Shown here in pieces: positions 41,564 through 51,336 of a DNA stretch of 64,000 bases. Source of the stretch: Bicyclus anynana. Taxonomy: Eukaryota > Arthropoda > Insecta > Lepidoptera > Nymphalidae. The notes below the pieces were generated by a model. It was given only the letters and a program-made list of their open reading frames with translations. It did no database searches and was not told where the DNA came from. The stretch spans positions 7,689,107 through 7,753,106 of the forward strand of contig NC_069084.1 in the NCBI RefSeq assembly GCF_947172395.1, read 5' to 3'. The translations under genes and the position numbers were made by a program. How positions within the stretch are numbered: position 1 is the stretch's first letter; the number at the start of each line of letters is the position of its first letter.

Positions 41564-43915
41564 TTATAATAAATACACACCATCTAATTGTTCACCCAGA
41601 GGCAAGGTACCCAATACACTAGCGCTATTACCCCTCAGGATAGCAAGGCTTAACCTTTGGGCCAAATAAGCGCCAGCTCTTGGGTCACCTGAAGCATGGA
41701 CCAATTTGTCAGACATAGCATTAAAAAATTTTTTAGTATCTGTTGACCATGGGCCTAAAGTCTCAAAGGCAAGCGCCGCAAATACATAGTCATTCGATAT
41801 GACCGAGTATTTACGACGCTTACAAAATTGAGCGTATTCAGCAGCTGCGCCAGGCGTTTGGGACGTGCGTGATAGATGAGACGCTGCCAACGTATCTACG
41901 CAGGTTGCGTCCCATACTAAAGCACGCCCCATAGACCACGGCACTATTGTCATCCCGTCGGGCCTCTTGCCGTCATCCCTGAACAAACCGGGAGGTTCTA
42001 ATTGTGCAGGAATAGCGGCAGTGGCCAGTGCGCGACGAATTATATCGTTAATACTACCGTGGCGATACAAACGACCAGCGCTTCTGTTGCAGCTAAGTCC
42101 ATGATGACCAAATTGATCCACGCGGCTACCACAGGGGCAGACGTGAGGCTCGCAAATTTTGACACCCAAACGTAAGCATACGGCTATACGGAGCGTTGTC
42201 CTATCAAGAACCGTCCCTAAGTTATGTGATGGCAAAGCCTGTAGCCAATGACCAGACTCCTTCTCAGACAACGCCAAAATACGAGCCTTGTCTGAAGAAG
42301 AAGTACATTGCTCTAAGACACGTCTATGTGTAAGCAATAAAAGTGGTTTGTCCCACAGGCTCTGACACCCCACAGACACAGGATAACTCTCGCTAGGGCA
42401 TGATGAACTCCATGCTGACCTTGCTTCTGCAAGACTCTCCACAACAATATCAGTCGGACTTGATGAGTTGAGGATCTGACTGATAAGTGCAGTAGAGCTG
42501 GAAGCAGACGCTAAGAATGCTGGAAGTGCAACGCTTGATATGGATCGTATGCCCAATCCACCATATCTGACGGGCAGATTCGCTTGGGTCCAGGTTCTAT
42601 CATCAAACTGTAAATTTAGAATTTTGGAAAGAGTATCTTTAAGAGACACATCTAGGTATGAAAGCAAATGAGGATATTTCCAAAAGGAACAGCAACGTAA
42701 CAAATACATGAATTTTGGAGCAAATAAACATAATCGAAGGATATAAAGGGCCATGTGAGGGTTGATATCTAAAAGGCGATGCGAAAATTTATTAAAAATT
42801 TCCAATTTTGAATTTAAAAGAGGAGAAAATGCGTCATCAAATATTGGGCAACCGAGAAGTGTTAAATTATTTTTAGTAACTACAGCGAAGTTTGGCAATA
42901 ATGAATGTAAATTATTTTTTATTTCGTTTATTTTTTCTATTTTTAGTGATTCTCGAAAATACACCTCACACTTAGAGTAATTTAAGTGTAGGCCTACTTC
43001 CGAAAATTTTTCAATAACTTTGGATAAGTCTTGGATGACTGTTGACGCATTACCTCCTATAGAGCCGTCATCTAAGTACCATAGGTTGAAATTGGAATTT
43101 AGAGTCGAAATTATAGGATTTATCACGAGGCTAAAAAGAGCGGGACCAAGAGGATCACCCTGTTGACAGCCAACTGCTGATTCCAGAACATTTTTACCAA
43201 ACAATAATTTTGAAGGAGAGCCATAACACTGCCACATATAATCTGAAATTTCTGGAATTTGTTTTTGAATTTCATTTAACATGGCTCCTCTATCGACCGA
43301 ATTAAAAGCATTACGTACGTCAATTTTGACAAAAATGTCGTAATCGCTAGAATTTAGATATGTTCTGGCCGCATGTACTGCAGCCTCACAACCTCCCTTA
43401 ACACCAAAACCCAACTGTATGGGTTTAAAAATGGCCGACATCTCGTTTTTTATTTTATGGCAACACATTTTGGAAGCTAGCCGGCGATATGTGCTGCCGA
43501 CAGCAATGGGTCGTATACCACCGTCCTTCTTATTTAAAGCCACCAAATTTGCTCCATATAAAATAGATGATATTTCAATGGGAACCTGGCCAGACAACAT
43601 CAGATTGACAAGACTGGTCAACTCCTTTACGAGTGAGTTGCTGTCTTCACTGAGAAGGAGACCGGTCAAGTCCTTAAGGTGTTGTGGCGAAAGCCCATCT
43701 AGGCCACCAGCGGATCCGTTTGGAAAACTAAGAATCCCTAAACGTATAGCATCTGCGGAAATCTTGAGTTGGGTTACGGCATTAAGGGAGGGAACGAATG
43801 GCTGTGATGTTGGCGAAGGTAGGGGGTGCTTATCCTTTAAAGAGGCCAAAGTCTCAGCATGAATCTGTAGCAAGGACGTCATCAGAAAAAAGAAGCTTGG
43901 CAGCATTTTTAACAT
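41564..43915 (-). CDS. Reverse transcriptase / restriction-like endonuclease polyprotein of a non-LTR-type retroelement
   Basis: The 783-codon frame has no internal stop. Residues 115-150 hold the early RT blocks (LVALNKKDGGIRPIAV, then YRRLASK). Motif A is FVKIDVRNAFNSVDRG (Asp199), motif B is QQGDPLGPALFSL (251-263) and motif C is YLDDG (280-284). The C-terminal third has CEPHVCPC...HHGLSC (588-609), a Cys/His knuckle, followed by KRPDG (650-654) and WDAT (668-671). That is the PD-(D/E)xK-like core of a restriction-like endonuclease. The order RT, knuckle, nuclease is that of R2-superclade non-LTR elements. YLDD in place of the usual F/YADD is notable, and the clade is uncertain. The first ~21 residues are probably not native: homologous sequence continues from the overlapping upstream frame, so the true product starts there and is broken by a frameshift near 43854-43866. 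Otherwise it looks young. Confidence 0.85.
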   Translation of the reverse strand: MLKMLPSFFFLMTSLLQIHAETLASLKDKHPLPSPTSQPFVPSLNAVTQLKISADAIRLGILSFPNGSAGGLDGLSPQHLKDLTGLLLSEDSNSLVKELTSLVNLMLSGQVPIEISSILYGANLVALNKKDGGIRPIAVGSTYRRLASKMCCHKIKNEMSAIFKPIQLGFGVKGGCEAAVHAARTYLNSSDYDIFVKIDVRNAFNSVDRGAMLNEIQKQIPEISDYMWQCYGSPSKLLFGKNVLESAVGCQQGDPLGPALFSLVINPIISTLNSNFNLWYLDDGSIGGNASTVIQDLSKVIEKFSEVGLHLNYSKCEVYFRESLKIEKINEIKNNLHSLLPNFAVVTKNNLTLLGCPIFDDAFSPLLNSKLEIFNKFSHRLLDINPHMALYILRLCLFAPKFMYLLRCCSFWKYPHLLSYLDVSLKDTLSKILNLQFDDRTWTQANLPVRYGGLGIRSISSVALPAFLASASSSTALISQILNSSSPTDIVVESLAEARSAWSSSCPSESYPVSVGCQSLWDKPLLLLTHRRVLEQCTSSSDKARILALSEKESGHWLQALPSHNLGTVLDRTTLRIAVCLRLGVKICEPHVCPCGSRVDQFGHHGLSCNRSAGRLYRHGSINDIIRRALATAAIPAQLEPPGLFRDDGKRPDGMTIVPWSMGRALVWDATCVDTLAASHLSRTSQTPGAAAEYAQFCKRRKYSVISNDYVFAALAFETLGPWSTDTKKFFNAMSDKLVHASGDPRAGAYLAQRLSLAILRGNSASVLGTLPLGEQLDGVYLL

Positions 43916-44465
43916 TCCCGTCGCTCAATTTTTGTTCTATCAATTTAATTAAATTTTGGTGTGAATTTTTTTTAGATAAATTAAGTTGAAATTGTAATTG
44001 GTGATTAATTGTTGAGGTATTATTGTTATTTATATTTTGCTTGATTTTTTGCGTGAGAGATAATTTGTGGTCAGGAGATTCAATATTTAAAATTCTGTAA
44101 GGGAATGTTAATAAATGCTCCCATGCTTGTGGAGTATTTTCAGATGTGACCCCAGCCACACACTCCCTGAGACTGCGTGCCACAGTGACACGAGCCCCTC
44201 TCGGAATGCGCTTGACCACTCTGGTCCCGTTTTTTAAATTTGCGAGCCTCAACCATAGGGATGAGTCACTCGAGAGGCCATTATCACACTGTACATTGTC
44301 TGAAGAAATACTTTTTGCAGGTGTACAATTATTGACGTGAACAGTGTGCCGACGGCTACAATGGATATTGAGGCCTCTTTGCCCTTTGTATACTTTGCCG
44401 TCGACACATATAGGACACTCAAGCAACTCTGAACAAATAGATGGATTATTATTAAGATAAGGCAT
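43854..44465 (-). pseudogene. N-terminal part of the same retroelement protein (zinc finger), separated by a frameshift
   Basis: The 203-codon frame begins MPYLNNNPSI. Residues 17-40 form a C2H2-like finger: CPIC, then GLNIHCSRRH (C-x2-C-x14-H-x4-H), the nucleic-acid-binding type found at the N-terminus of R2-like proteins. Residues 70-140 carry RIPRGARVTVARSL and AWEHLLTFPYRIL, a conserved pre-RT region as I recall it for this family. The frame ends LLFSDDVLATDSC then a stop, while the +1 frame continues with ETLASLKDKH. The sense of the protein therefore runs through the shift. The break is most simply a one-base insertion (or two-base deletion). Programmed frameshifting is possible but I see no slippery motif with a stem at the junction. 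Confidence 0.75.
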
Positions 44466-44870
44466 AAAATGATTTAAATATTTACAGATAAAAATAATAA
44501 AAATGATAATATAAAAGTAAAAAACACTTTTGCTGATTTAGGATGCACTACACAAAAACATTCGCATTGCACCTTACCATAGTTTTTAAAAAAAAAAAAA
44601 AAAATATTTTAGTGTATGCGCGCACCTGGTCACGCTTCAATAAGTCTTTATGTTGTCATTTTAATAGAGTATTGTGGGGTATATAGTCCATTGGAAGCAA
44701 ACAAAACGGAGGATCACTGTCCACAGCGGGCCTCACTGTGGGCCTCACTTATGTCTTTATACAAGGCTCTCTGGGGTCGGGGGTCGCTAGGGCCACATGA
44801 AGTACAGGCGCCGTGGTGTAGATCGCCCAACTGTTGGGAAATGCCCCCAACGAATGCGACAGCGTAATAA
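44466..44870 (-). mobile_element. Probable 5' UTR of the retroelement
   Basis: The GC-rich block 44616-44867 stands between AT-rich element sequence and AT-rich flank, and ends abruptly at ACGAATGCGACAGCG. The A17 run at 44587-44603 lies inside. The minus strand reads GGGGGCATTTCCCAACAGTT, then CACGGCGCCTGTACTTCATG, upstream of the 203-codon frame. I infer a 5' leader. It could instead be an older neighbouring repeat. The 83-codon plus frame here is not a gene. Confidence 0.4.
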
Positions 44871-45399
44871 TAGTTTCGAAAAACATATTATTTGCCAAAT
44901 ATTAACGTATTTCACTACGATTTCACTACGATTTTATTTATTTAATAAATAAACATTGTTTTTGAATGTTGTGACATTGACATTTTCCCAAAACGTTTTT
45001 AAATCTACGAAACTTATTTCGTCAGTATGTATGATGTACAATACAGCTTTTATTACATAAAAAACAGAATATTTTCAACAGTGAATTACAAATGAAATTA
45101 AATTTTTTAGTGTAAAAATTTAACTCATCATCATTAGCATATTTTAATAGCTCTCTGAAGAGCGTCTCCTCGTATAAAATTTGGAGCTTAGAGCCACAAA
45201 TCTGCTCCAAAGCAGATCTGCAAATTTAGATGATAATATTTAAATTTGTAACAATCAATATTAGATTCTTAGAAAGTAAAAAAAACCTGAGAATCTGAGT
45301 AGGCTGCATCATTGTTTACCATAACGTGCTAGCCAACTGCTGTCACTAGGCTCCAATTATGCGTGATAGAAAGCAATGAAGTCTACTTGAAGATATCTA
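44871..45399. other. Flank with one unrecognised 62-codon frame
   Basis: ATTTCACTACG is duplicated in tandem at 44909-44931. The minus frame 45022-45210 (EETLFRELLKYANDDELNF inside) looks more protein-like than most but has no recognised motif. It could be old transposon sequence. Confidence 0.35.
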
Positions 45400-45700
45400 C
45401 GTTGTAGATGTACAAGGCGAAATCTTTAAGGGCATTCCATAACTTCGCAGTGCTAATCAGAAACGAAAAACGAAGACGCTTCGTATGAGCCTAAGGGACC
45501 TCAACTTCACAAGGATGAATCCTTACAATCTGCAGATTGCTGCGATGTTTGGCTGTTCTATGGTAAATGGAATTAGATGGAAAAATTCCTGGGCACACTC
45601 TTCGAAATAAATGTAGTAGAAATCGACAGACAGGCGATCTTGAGCGTTTGTTTGTTTGCTCCGACGTGTGTTTGTTGAAGTTAACAATAATATGGATCAA
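45400..45700 (-). mobile_element. LINE reverse transcriptase C-terminus, broken
   Basis: The minus frame 45491-45700 contains FRRVCPGIFPSNSIYHRTAK and then HRSNLQIVRIH. This matches the C-terminal pattern of lepidopteran LINE RTs (a hydrophobic FP, then HRTA, then R-S-L and a basic stretch ending in WNSLP). The expected WN-LP follows only after frame changes (GCATTCCATAACTTCG in plus orientation). Dead fragment. Confidence 0.55.
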
Positions 45701-45847
45701 CGAACGTGCTCTTCTCCATGCATCATGTTATCTCATTAAGACATCATCGTCATCATCAATTTGCCATCTGCGGGCTACCATCTCCGAAGAAAAGTGTTTA
45801 ACGACCGAGAGTACATTTTCTCATATTTTCCCAAACAAGTTTCACCT

Positions 45848-45975
45848 GCCTATTCCCGTTCCAGTGAGAATACGGGAATTAAATATAGATTATGACGCTC
45901 ACAAATAATGTGACTGTTTGGCGGTAAAAGAATTTTCAATTCAGTAGTTTTTACCCCGTAATAATTTTAGTGTAG
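45848..45975 (-). mobile_element. HEL-2 remnant
   Basis: ATTCCCGTTCCAGTGAGAAT, ACGGGAATTAAATATAGATT, AAAAGAATTTTCAATTCAGT and AGTTTTTACCCCGTAATAAT. Confidence 0.45.
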
Positions 45976-45997
45976 AATAAGGATAGGTCTTCGCCTC

Positions 45998-46135
45998 AAT
46001 CTATACTAATATTATAAAGCTGAAGATTTTGTTTGTTTGGTGGGTTAAACGCGCTAATCTCAGAACTATTGGTATTTCAGTGTTAGATAGCCCATTTATT
46101 GAGAAAGACTATAAGCTATATATTATCACGCTAAT
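45998..46135 (+). mobile_element. HEL-2, 3'-truncated
   Basis: AATCTATACTAATATTATAA, AGCTGAAGATTTTG, AAACGCGCTAATCTCAGAAC and GATAGCCCATTTATTGAGAA. It breaks off at TATTATCACGCTAATAG. Confidence 0.7.
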
Positions 46136-46139
46136 AGAA

Positions 46140-46556
46140 ATAGGAGGGGAGCACCAATGAAGTATGTTTCAAAATCGGGGGAGTTTTTCCTATTAAGAGC
46201 TTACGAGACATGGGCATAAGTTAGTTATTTCTGCATATCGTAGTCGAGGTTACTACAACATTGATGAGTTCCTTAAAGATAAAAGCGCTTGGTGGCCATT
46301 GGATCAGCTTCCACCTTCACACAAAAAGTAAAACTATTAGAAATTGTAATGTTATCATCAATTGTAAATTATATTATTGTGTGATTTTTTAAAAAAAAAA
46401 GACTGTTGAGTTTCTTGCCGGTTTCTTCTCAGCAGAACCTGCCTTCCGAACCGGTGATAGAATCTTTACAAATAGTCAACTGACGTGTCAATAGTGCTTA
46501 TAAGCTGAGCCTACTTGAAATAAATGATTTTTGATTTGATTTGATTTCATTTGATT
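46140..46556 (+). mobile_element. Jockey-like LINE 3' end (RT tail plus 3' UTR)
   Basis: Codons 46215-46331 read HKLVISAYRSRGYYNIDEFL, then KDKSAWWPLDQLPPSHKK and a stop. The GYY-x-I-DEFL-x-DK-AW motif is the classic C-terminus of arthropod Jockey/CR1-type RTs. The 3' UTR follows with GTTGAGTTTCTTGCCGGTTT, CTTCTCAGCAGAACCTGCC, TTGAAATAAATGATTTTTGA and a (TTGAT)n tail. Upstream of 46215 the frame is broken. Confidence 0.75.
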
Positions 46557-46649
46557 CGAGTACGTTGCGTGCGCTGCATATACGGTTAAAGTTTCGCAAA
46601 AATCATGTATGACAGAATTGTCCCCTATAAAAATTCTAAAAAAAAGTCC

Positions 46650-46717
46650 GCGACAGTTCCCGCGGGATTTGTGAAAAACAGAAAACCACGCGGACGATGT
46701 TGCGAACGTACGCTAGT
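46650..46717 (+). mobile_element. HEL-1 3' end
   Basis: GTTCCCGCGGGATTTGTGAA, ACCACGCGGACGATGTTGCG and AACGTACGCTAGT. Only the terminal part is present. Confidence 0.6.
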
Positions 46718-46794
46718 ACTCCATATAGGATCTCTCTAAAAGCTGCTACAAAACCAAATTACACAGTTAAAGATATCATTGAGATCTATAAATA

Positions 46795-46970
46795 TTCTTC
46801 TAACAAATAATCTTCCCGCTTTCCTACATATTGCTGACATTAGTTCCGCGAACCGATCCCCCGTTCCTTCAGGCTTCAGTTAGTAATAGGCGCCATTACT
46901 GTAACAGATCGATAGTTGTAGAGCCTTTTTATTTTAGAAACAAGTGCTCTTATGTGAGTCAGAAATTTAT
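46795..46970 (+). repeat. Unnamed repeat, copy 1
   Basis: AAATAATCTTCCCGCTTTCC, TACATATTGCTGACATTAGT, TCCGCGAACCGATCCCCCGT and GATCGATAGTTGTAGA correspond in order to 49045-49215. No family recognised. Confidence 0.5.
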
Positions 46971-47028
46971 TTAGATCGTTGATGTGTTTTAATCTCATTG
47001 TGGAGTGCAATCGGAATCAGCTACAGTT

Positions 47029-47219
47029 ATCTATACTGATTAATAAAGCTGAAGAGTTTGTTTGATTGAACGCGCTTATCTGAGAAACTACTGGTCCGAT
47101 TTGAAACATTCTTTCAGTGTTAGATTGCCCATTTATCGAGGAAGGCTATAGACTATATTTTATCCCCGTATTCTTACGGGAACGGGAACCACGTGGGTGA
47201 AACCGCGGGGCGTCTACTA
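47029..47219 (+). mobile_element. HEL-2, full-length copy
   Basis: ATCTATACTGATTAATAAAG, TTGAACGCGCTTATCTGAGA, GATTGCCCATTTATCGAGGA, GGGAACGGGAACCACGTGGG and GGGGCGTCTACTAG. Confidence 0.75.
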
Positions 47220-47485
47220 GTCAACCCATATTCGGCTCACTGCTGAGCTCGAATCACCTCTGAGAATGAGAGAGGTTAGGCCAATTAGTCCACCACGCTG
47301 GCCCAATGCAGATTGGCAGACTTCACACACACAGAGAATTAATAAATTATCTGGTACGCAGGTTTCCTCACGATGTTTTCCTTCACCGTTTGAGACACGT
47401 GATATTTAATTTCTTATAATACACACAACTGAAAAGTTGGAGGTGCATGCCCCGGACCGGAATCGAACCCAGACCTAATGTTCCG
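47220..47485 (-). mobile_element. SINE-B abutting HEL-2
   Basis: Starts TCAACCCATATTCGGCTCAC immediately after the HEL-2 CTAG. Ends near box B complement GGACCGGAATCGAACCCAGA. Box A region missing. Confidence 0.8.
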
Positions 47486-47625
47486 TAGATAGCAATAACA
47501 AGATTTTGCAAGGTATGCAAGAACAGACTGACAAACATACATGCCTTACAATGCGTTGCCTAGCACAGTCAAACAAAATTATATTATTTAAAGCCTCATG
47601 TACTGTTAATTGTACCAGCTGCTAT

Positions 47626-47870
47626 CATTCATCATCATCATTATCAGCCTATGGACGTCCACTGCTGGACATAGGCCTCTTGCATGGACCTCCAGGCATA
47701 ACGGTCTCGAGCCGCCAGCATCCAGCGGTTTCCTGAGCTTGATTTCCTCGGTCCACCTAGGGGGGGGTCGACCAACATTGCGCTTTCCGGTGCGGGGTCG
47801 CCATTCCAGCACCTTGGGACCCCAACGTCCATCGTCTCTTCCAAAGCTCCGTCACAAAGAGTATTCATAT
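47626..47870 (-). mobile_element. RTE-like LINE 3' stub
   Basis: Minus-strand frames contain GRPPPRWTEEIKL and LEVHARGLCPAVD, or in the neighbouring frame RYAWRSMQEAYVQQWTSIG. The intact protein tail is split between two frames by an indel. The 3' end is at the left, next to ATCATCATCATTATCAG. Confidence 0.7.
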
Positions 47871-47979
47871 CATTAGTAGAGCACTATAAAACATGCATCA
47901 AAAGTTGTTAGTCGTAGTCAAAAAATGCGACGCGCTTACATACGAGTACTGGCTACAGAATAAATATAGATATATCCGA

Positions 47980-48021
47980 TGGATATATATAATATATCAT
48001 CAGATATATAATATATATCCA
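47980..48021. repeat. AT-rich imperfect hairpin
   Basis: TGGATATATATAATATATC faces GATATATAATATATATCCA with two mismatches around an ATCA loop. Confidence 0.6.
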
Positions 48022-48463
48022 CATTCAAGCACGTCTCACATAATACCAACTATTATATGAGTGTTCTCGAGAGTGTAGATCCAGTATAAAATTAAATATA
48101 TGTAGATTGTGAAAAGTTACACTAGTAGAGAAAGTAGTAAAGTTCCTCTTTTGAAGAGGTCTCGTGCATATCACCTCCCGCCTTGAAAGTATTAAACTTA
48201 CCCACTCGTAACATAACGACTTCTATATACGTGGAGCTTCCACTCTTTGCGATGTTATTACGATGTACAATTTTAGAGAGAAATCCTTCCAATGAAACAT
48301 TCAAAGAAAATGTACGTCTAAAGATTTCATTTCTCCGATTAATTTCCTCTTAATTTTCTATCTTACCTGACTATTTAATCCATGTTATGAAATATTTAAT
48401 CCTAAAGCTATTTCCTATATCTACGTGATATTTACGGAGACGCAAAGTTTTTACCCCTAAGAA
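48022..48463. other. Unassigned stretch
   Basis: Nothing recognised. Confidence 0.35.
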
Positions 48464-48502
48464 GAGACTCGAGCTCAGCAGTGAGCCGATTATGGGTTGA
48501 TC
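48464..48502 (+). mobile_element. SINE-B 3' end scrap
   Basis: GAGACTCGAGCTCAGCAGTG, AGCCGATTATGGGTTGATC. Confidence 0.65.
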
Positions 48503-48689
48503 AAATCAAAGTTTTTTATCAAAACATATAAATAAAATTAAATCTGTGATTTAAGTGTTTATAGTTAGTTACACGATACTAAAACACAAACAAACTTTTT
48601 TTGAATTTTGGCATGTGTATATAGAATGATGAACGTTCGCTTTAATAGCATTTTAAGTGAATGTTAATTAACGATTAGCTTCATATAAT

Positions 48690-48915
48690 ATGACAGAAGA
48701 GCCGATGGACGTTAGGGTCCCAAAGTGCTGGAATGGCGACCCCGCACTAGTAAGCGCAGTGTTGGCCGACCCCCAACCAGGTGGACTGACGACATCAAGA
48801 GAGTCGCAGGGATTCACTGGATGTAGGTGGCTCAGTATCGTGTTGTTTGGAAGTCCTTACAAAAGGCCTATGTCCTGCAGTTGACGTCCATCGGCTGATA
48901 TGATGATGATCATGA
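48690..48915 (+). mobile_element. RTE-like LINE 3' stub
   Basis: EEPMDVRVPKCWNGDPAL, then in shifted frames the WTDDIKRVAGIHWM and WKSLQKAYVLQ equivalents, ending in TGACGTCCATCGGCTGATAT and (GATGAT). It is the only one of the six stubs on the plus strand. Confidence 0.7.
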
Positions 48916-48965
48916 TGCATATGACAGTTTTAAAACAAACATACTACAATTATTACAATGTTCAA

Positions 48966-49026
48966 TACCCCATTTCACGGTTTCTCCACTAAAATAATTT
49001 CAGTAGAGAATCCGTGGAATGGGGTA
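48966..49026. repeat. Imperfect ~25-bp inverted repeat
   Basis: TACCCCATTTCACGGTTTCT, CCACT faces AGTAGAGAATCCGTGGAATG, GGGTA with about three mismatches. Confidence 0.6.
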
Positions 49027-49044
49027 GTTAAAGAAATTGTACGT

Positions 49045-49215
49045 TCCGAGAACTCATCGAAAGCAATAAATAATTTTGCTCGCTTTTCTATATATTGCGG
49101 GAATTAATTTCACGAACCGATCCCCGTTCGTTCAGTCGGTAATGGGATCTAATATTACTAGAACGAATTGATAGTTAGAACGGTTTTCTCTTTGATGATG
49201 TTCTAACATTCATTG
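49045..49215 (+). repeat. Unnamed repeat, copy 2
   Basis: TTTTGCTCGCTTTTCTATAT, ATTGCGGGAATTAATTTCAC, GAACCGATCCCCGTTCGTTC and AACGAATTGATAGTTAGAAC. Pairs with 46795-46970. Confidence 0.5.
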
Positions 49216-49299
49216 GAGCTGTATCTACAGTAATACCTATTATAGGTATTTGTTATAGAAGGACAGGTTTAATGAACTTATTTTACTAATGCTATCCGC

Positions 49300-49680
49300 G
49301 TAATTTTATAAACGCGAAAGTTTGTATGGATGTTTGGATGTATGTTTGGATGTTTGTTAATATCTAATGCCGCTACTACTGAAGCGAATTGGCTGAAATT
49401 TGGAAACGAAATATATTTTACTCTGGATTAATACATAGGCTACTTTTTATCCCGAAAAAATCCATGGTTTCCCGAGATTCGCGAAAACTGATGATTTTGA
49501 TGATATGAATGTTTGTTACTCTTTTACGCCTCTACTACTGAACCGAATTAGCTGAAATTTGGTATTGAGATATATCATAGTATGGATTAACACATAGGCT
49601 TTTTAACACTTTTTATCCAGGAAAAATCCATGGTTCTCGCGGGATTTGTGAAAAACTGAATTCCATGCGGACGAAGTTAA
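49300..49680 (+). mobile_element. HEL-1 dimer
   Basis: Unit 1 runs from TTATAAACGCGAAAGTTTGT to TTTCCCGAGATTCGCGAAAA. Unit 2 begins at the joint CTGATGATTTTGATGATATG and repeats AATGTTTGTTACTC..., ACACATAGGCT..., TCGCGGGATTTGTG. The same joint occurs at 62233. Confidence 0.65.
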
Positions 49681-49864
49681 GTTCATAATATACCCATGGT
49701 TGTCTCGATGGTTGAGTGATCCATGAAGGTTATGAAATAGAGGGTTTTTTCTTACAAGATATTCTCAATAGCAGACCGGTATTGGAAATAGTGTGGTGTT
49801 GCAATACATTCCCTCAGAAAACACATTCATAATTATCAATAACATCTGATAGTGATCCTTCCTC

Positions 49865-49920
49865 AAAAATTGACACTCTAAGCCCGCCAACCCGTATTGA
49901 AGCAGTGTGGTGGGTCGACG
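49865..49920 (+). mobile_element. SINE-C scrap
   Basis: TCTAAGCCCGCCAACCCGTA, TTGAAGCAGTGTGGTGGGTC. Confidence 0.45.
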
Positions 49921-50972
49921 CGCCAAATCTTCTACTATAAGCAGAAAAACAGTACAGTATAGTCAAATTTTGCTGCCAAACCTTTACAAACTGTCTGATG
50001 ATGTCAAATTTACCCGTATTAATTAATTCTCTCAAAAACTACAAAAACCGTGTCTCGTTGTCAGTTTTTACGCCAACTATCGGATAGAAGTTTTAATGAA
50101 ATCACAAGTTGCTGTTTCTACAGCGTCGGTGAAACTTTTTAATGCATTTATATTTTGAGCTCTCCACTTTTACGTATCTAAAAAATAGAAAAATAAGTAG
50201 GTACTTACTTACTTATCTTCAAAATATTCTTATGGACACATTTTTATTACTCTTATTAACATCTATCTGAGAAGTCTTGTCAACTGTATATTTTGACTAA
50301 ACAACAAGCCCTCTGCATAATATGTTTTATTCCGAACCGTATAGCAGTCAGGAAATTCAAAATTGTAAAGTCCACATGAAATGGAGTTAGGGTGGCCTTC
50401 TCACATATGTGTGCATGTTACAAACATAATATAATTTCGCGAAAATGGAATCGCGAGCGTCCTGTTATTAGCACAATTAATCAATTGGTTATAATATACA
50501 AATTTGTTAATTTTTTTTTATAATACGAGTAGTTATAGTTAATTTTTAACCAGTTAGCAAATACGTCAAATAAATTAACCCTTTTAATGTAAAACTCTCC
50601 ACCACATTCATGTCATTTTGACCCAACAATATTAATTTATCATGTAATGTTTTGGGGTTAGCTTGAGTGACGTAATGATCCACGCTGAAGTTCTTTAATT
50701 ACTTAAGCAGAGGGTTGTTTTAGGTTACGGTCAGTTTGTAAGCGATACTTTTATGTAGAACGTTTGTTTTTGTTTATGCATCTCAACTTGTCCGAGTAAT
50801 AGTGTGATTCACAAGTGCTCTTTAGTACAAAAAAAGTTCTCCGTCTCCTATAAAATGGTAGAGGTGTCATTCGATTTGGAATTGAATTTAGATAGTTTTA
50901 GAAAAAATTGTAGGCCCGCTCGTATAAATTGCAAATGTTATAAACAATTAAATGAAAATAAAAAAGGGGTTT
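49921..50972. other. Unassigned stretch
   Basis: The 65-codon frame at 50804-51001 (KMVEVSFDLELNLDSFRKNC inside) runs into the HEL-4 copy at its end. No splice sites or family match, so it is not called. Confidence 0.35.
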
Positions 50973-51135
50973 GGTTTTCGTCCGCCCTTAGACCTCTTTA
51001 ATCCGGCCCACTCGAAAAATTCGATCTTCGGGAACCTCTACTATCTATAAACTACCTCCCTGCCAAATACTATATTTGTACAACAAGCGGAATTTGATAT
51101 TTCGTGATGAATGACCTTTCGTATTTATAAATTAA
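50973..51135 (-). mobile_element. HEL-4 copy
   Basis: TTTTCGTCCGCCCTTAGACC, TCTTTAATCCGGCCCACTCG and GTGATGAATGACCTTTCGTA, as at 33953. Confidence 0.55.
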
Positions 51136-51336
51136 GACTAGCTGACGCCGCGCGGTGTCACTCGCGTGGTTTACGTTCGTGTAGGAATACAGGGATAATA
51201 TATAGCCTATAGCCTTCTTCGATAAATGGGCTAACATACACTGAAGAATTATTCAAATCGAACCAGTAATTCCTGAGATTAGCGCGTTTAATCAAACAAA
51301 CAAACAAACTCTTCAGCTTTATAATATTAGTATAGA
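51136..51336 (-). mobile_element. HEL-2, full-length copy
   Basis: GACTAGCTGACGCCGCGCGG, TAGCCTATAGCCTTCTTCGA, ATTCCTGAGATTAGCGCGTT and CTTTATAATATTAGTATAGA. It abuts HEL-4 directly. Confidence 0.8.

Noticed and set aside
43419..43862. 147-codon plus frame opposite the reverse transcriptase
   Set aside because: It is antisense to the RT domain, whose motifs are clear on the minus strand.
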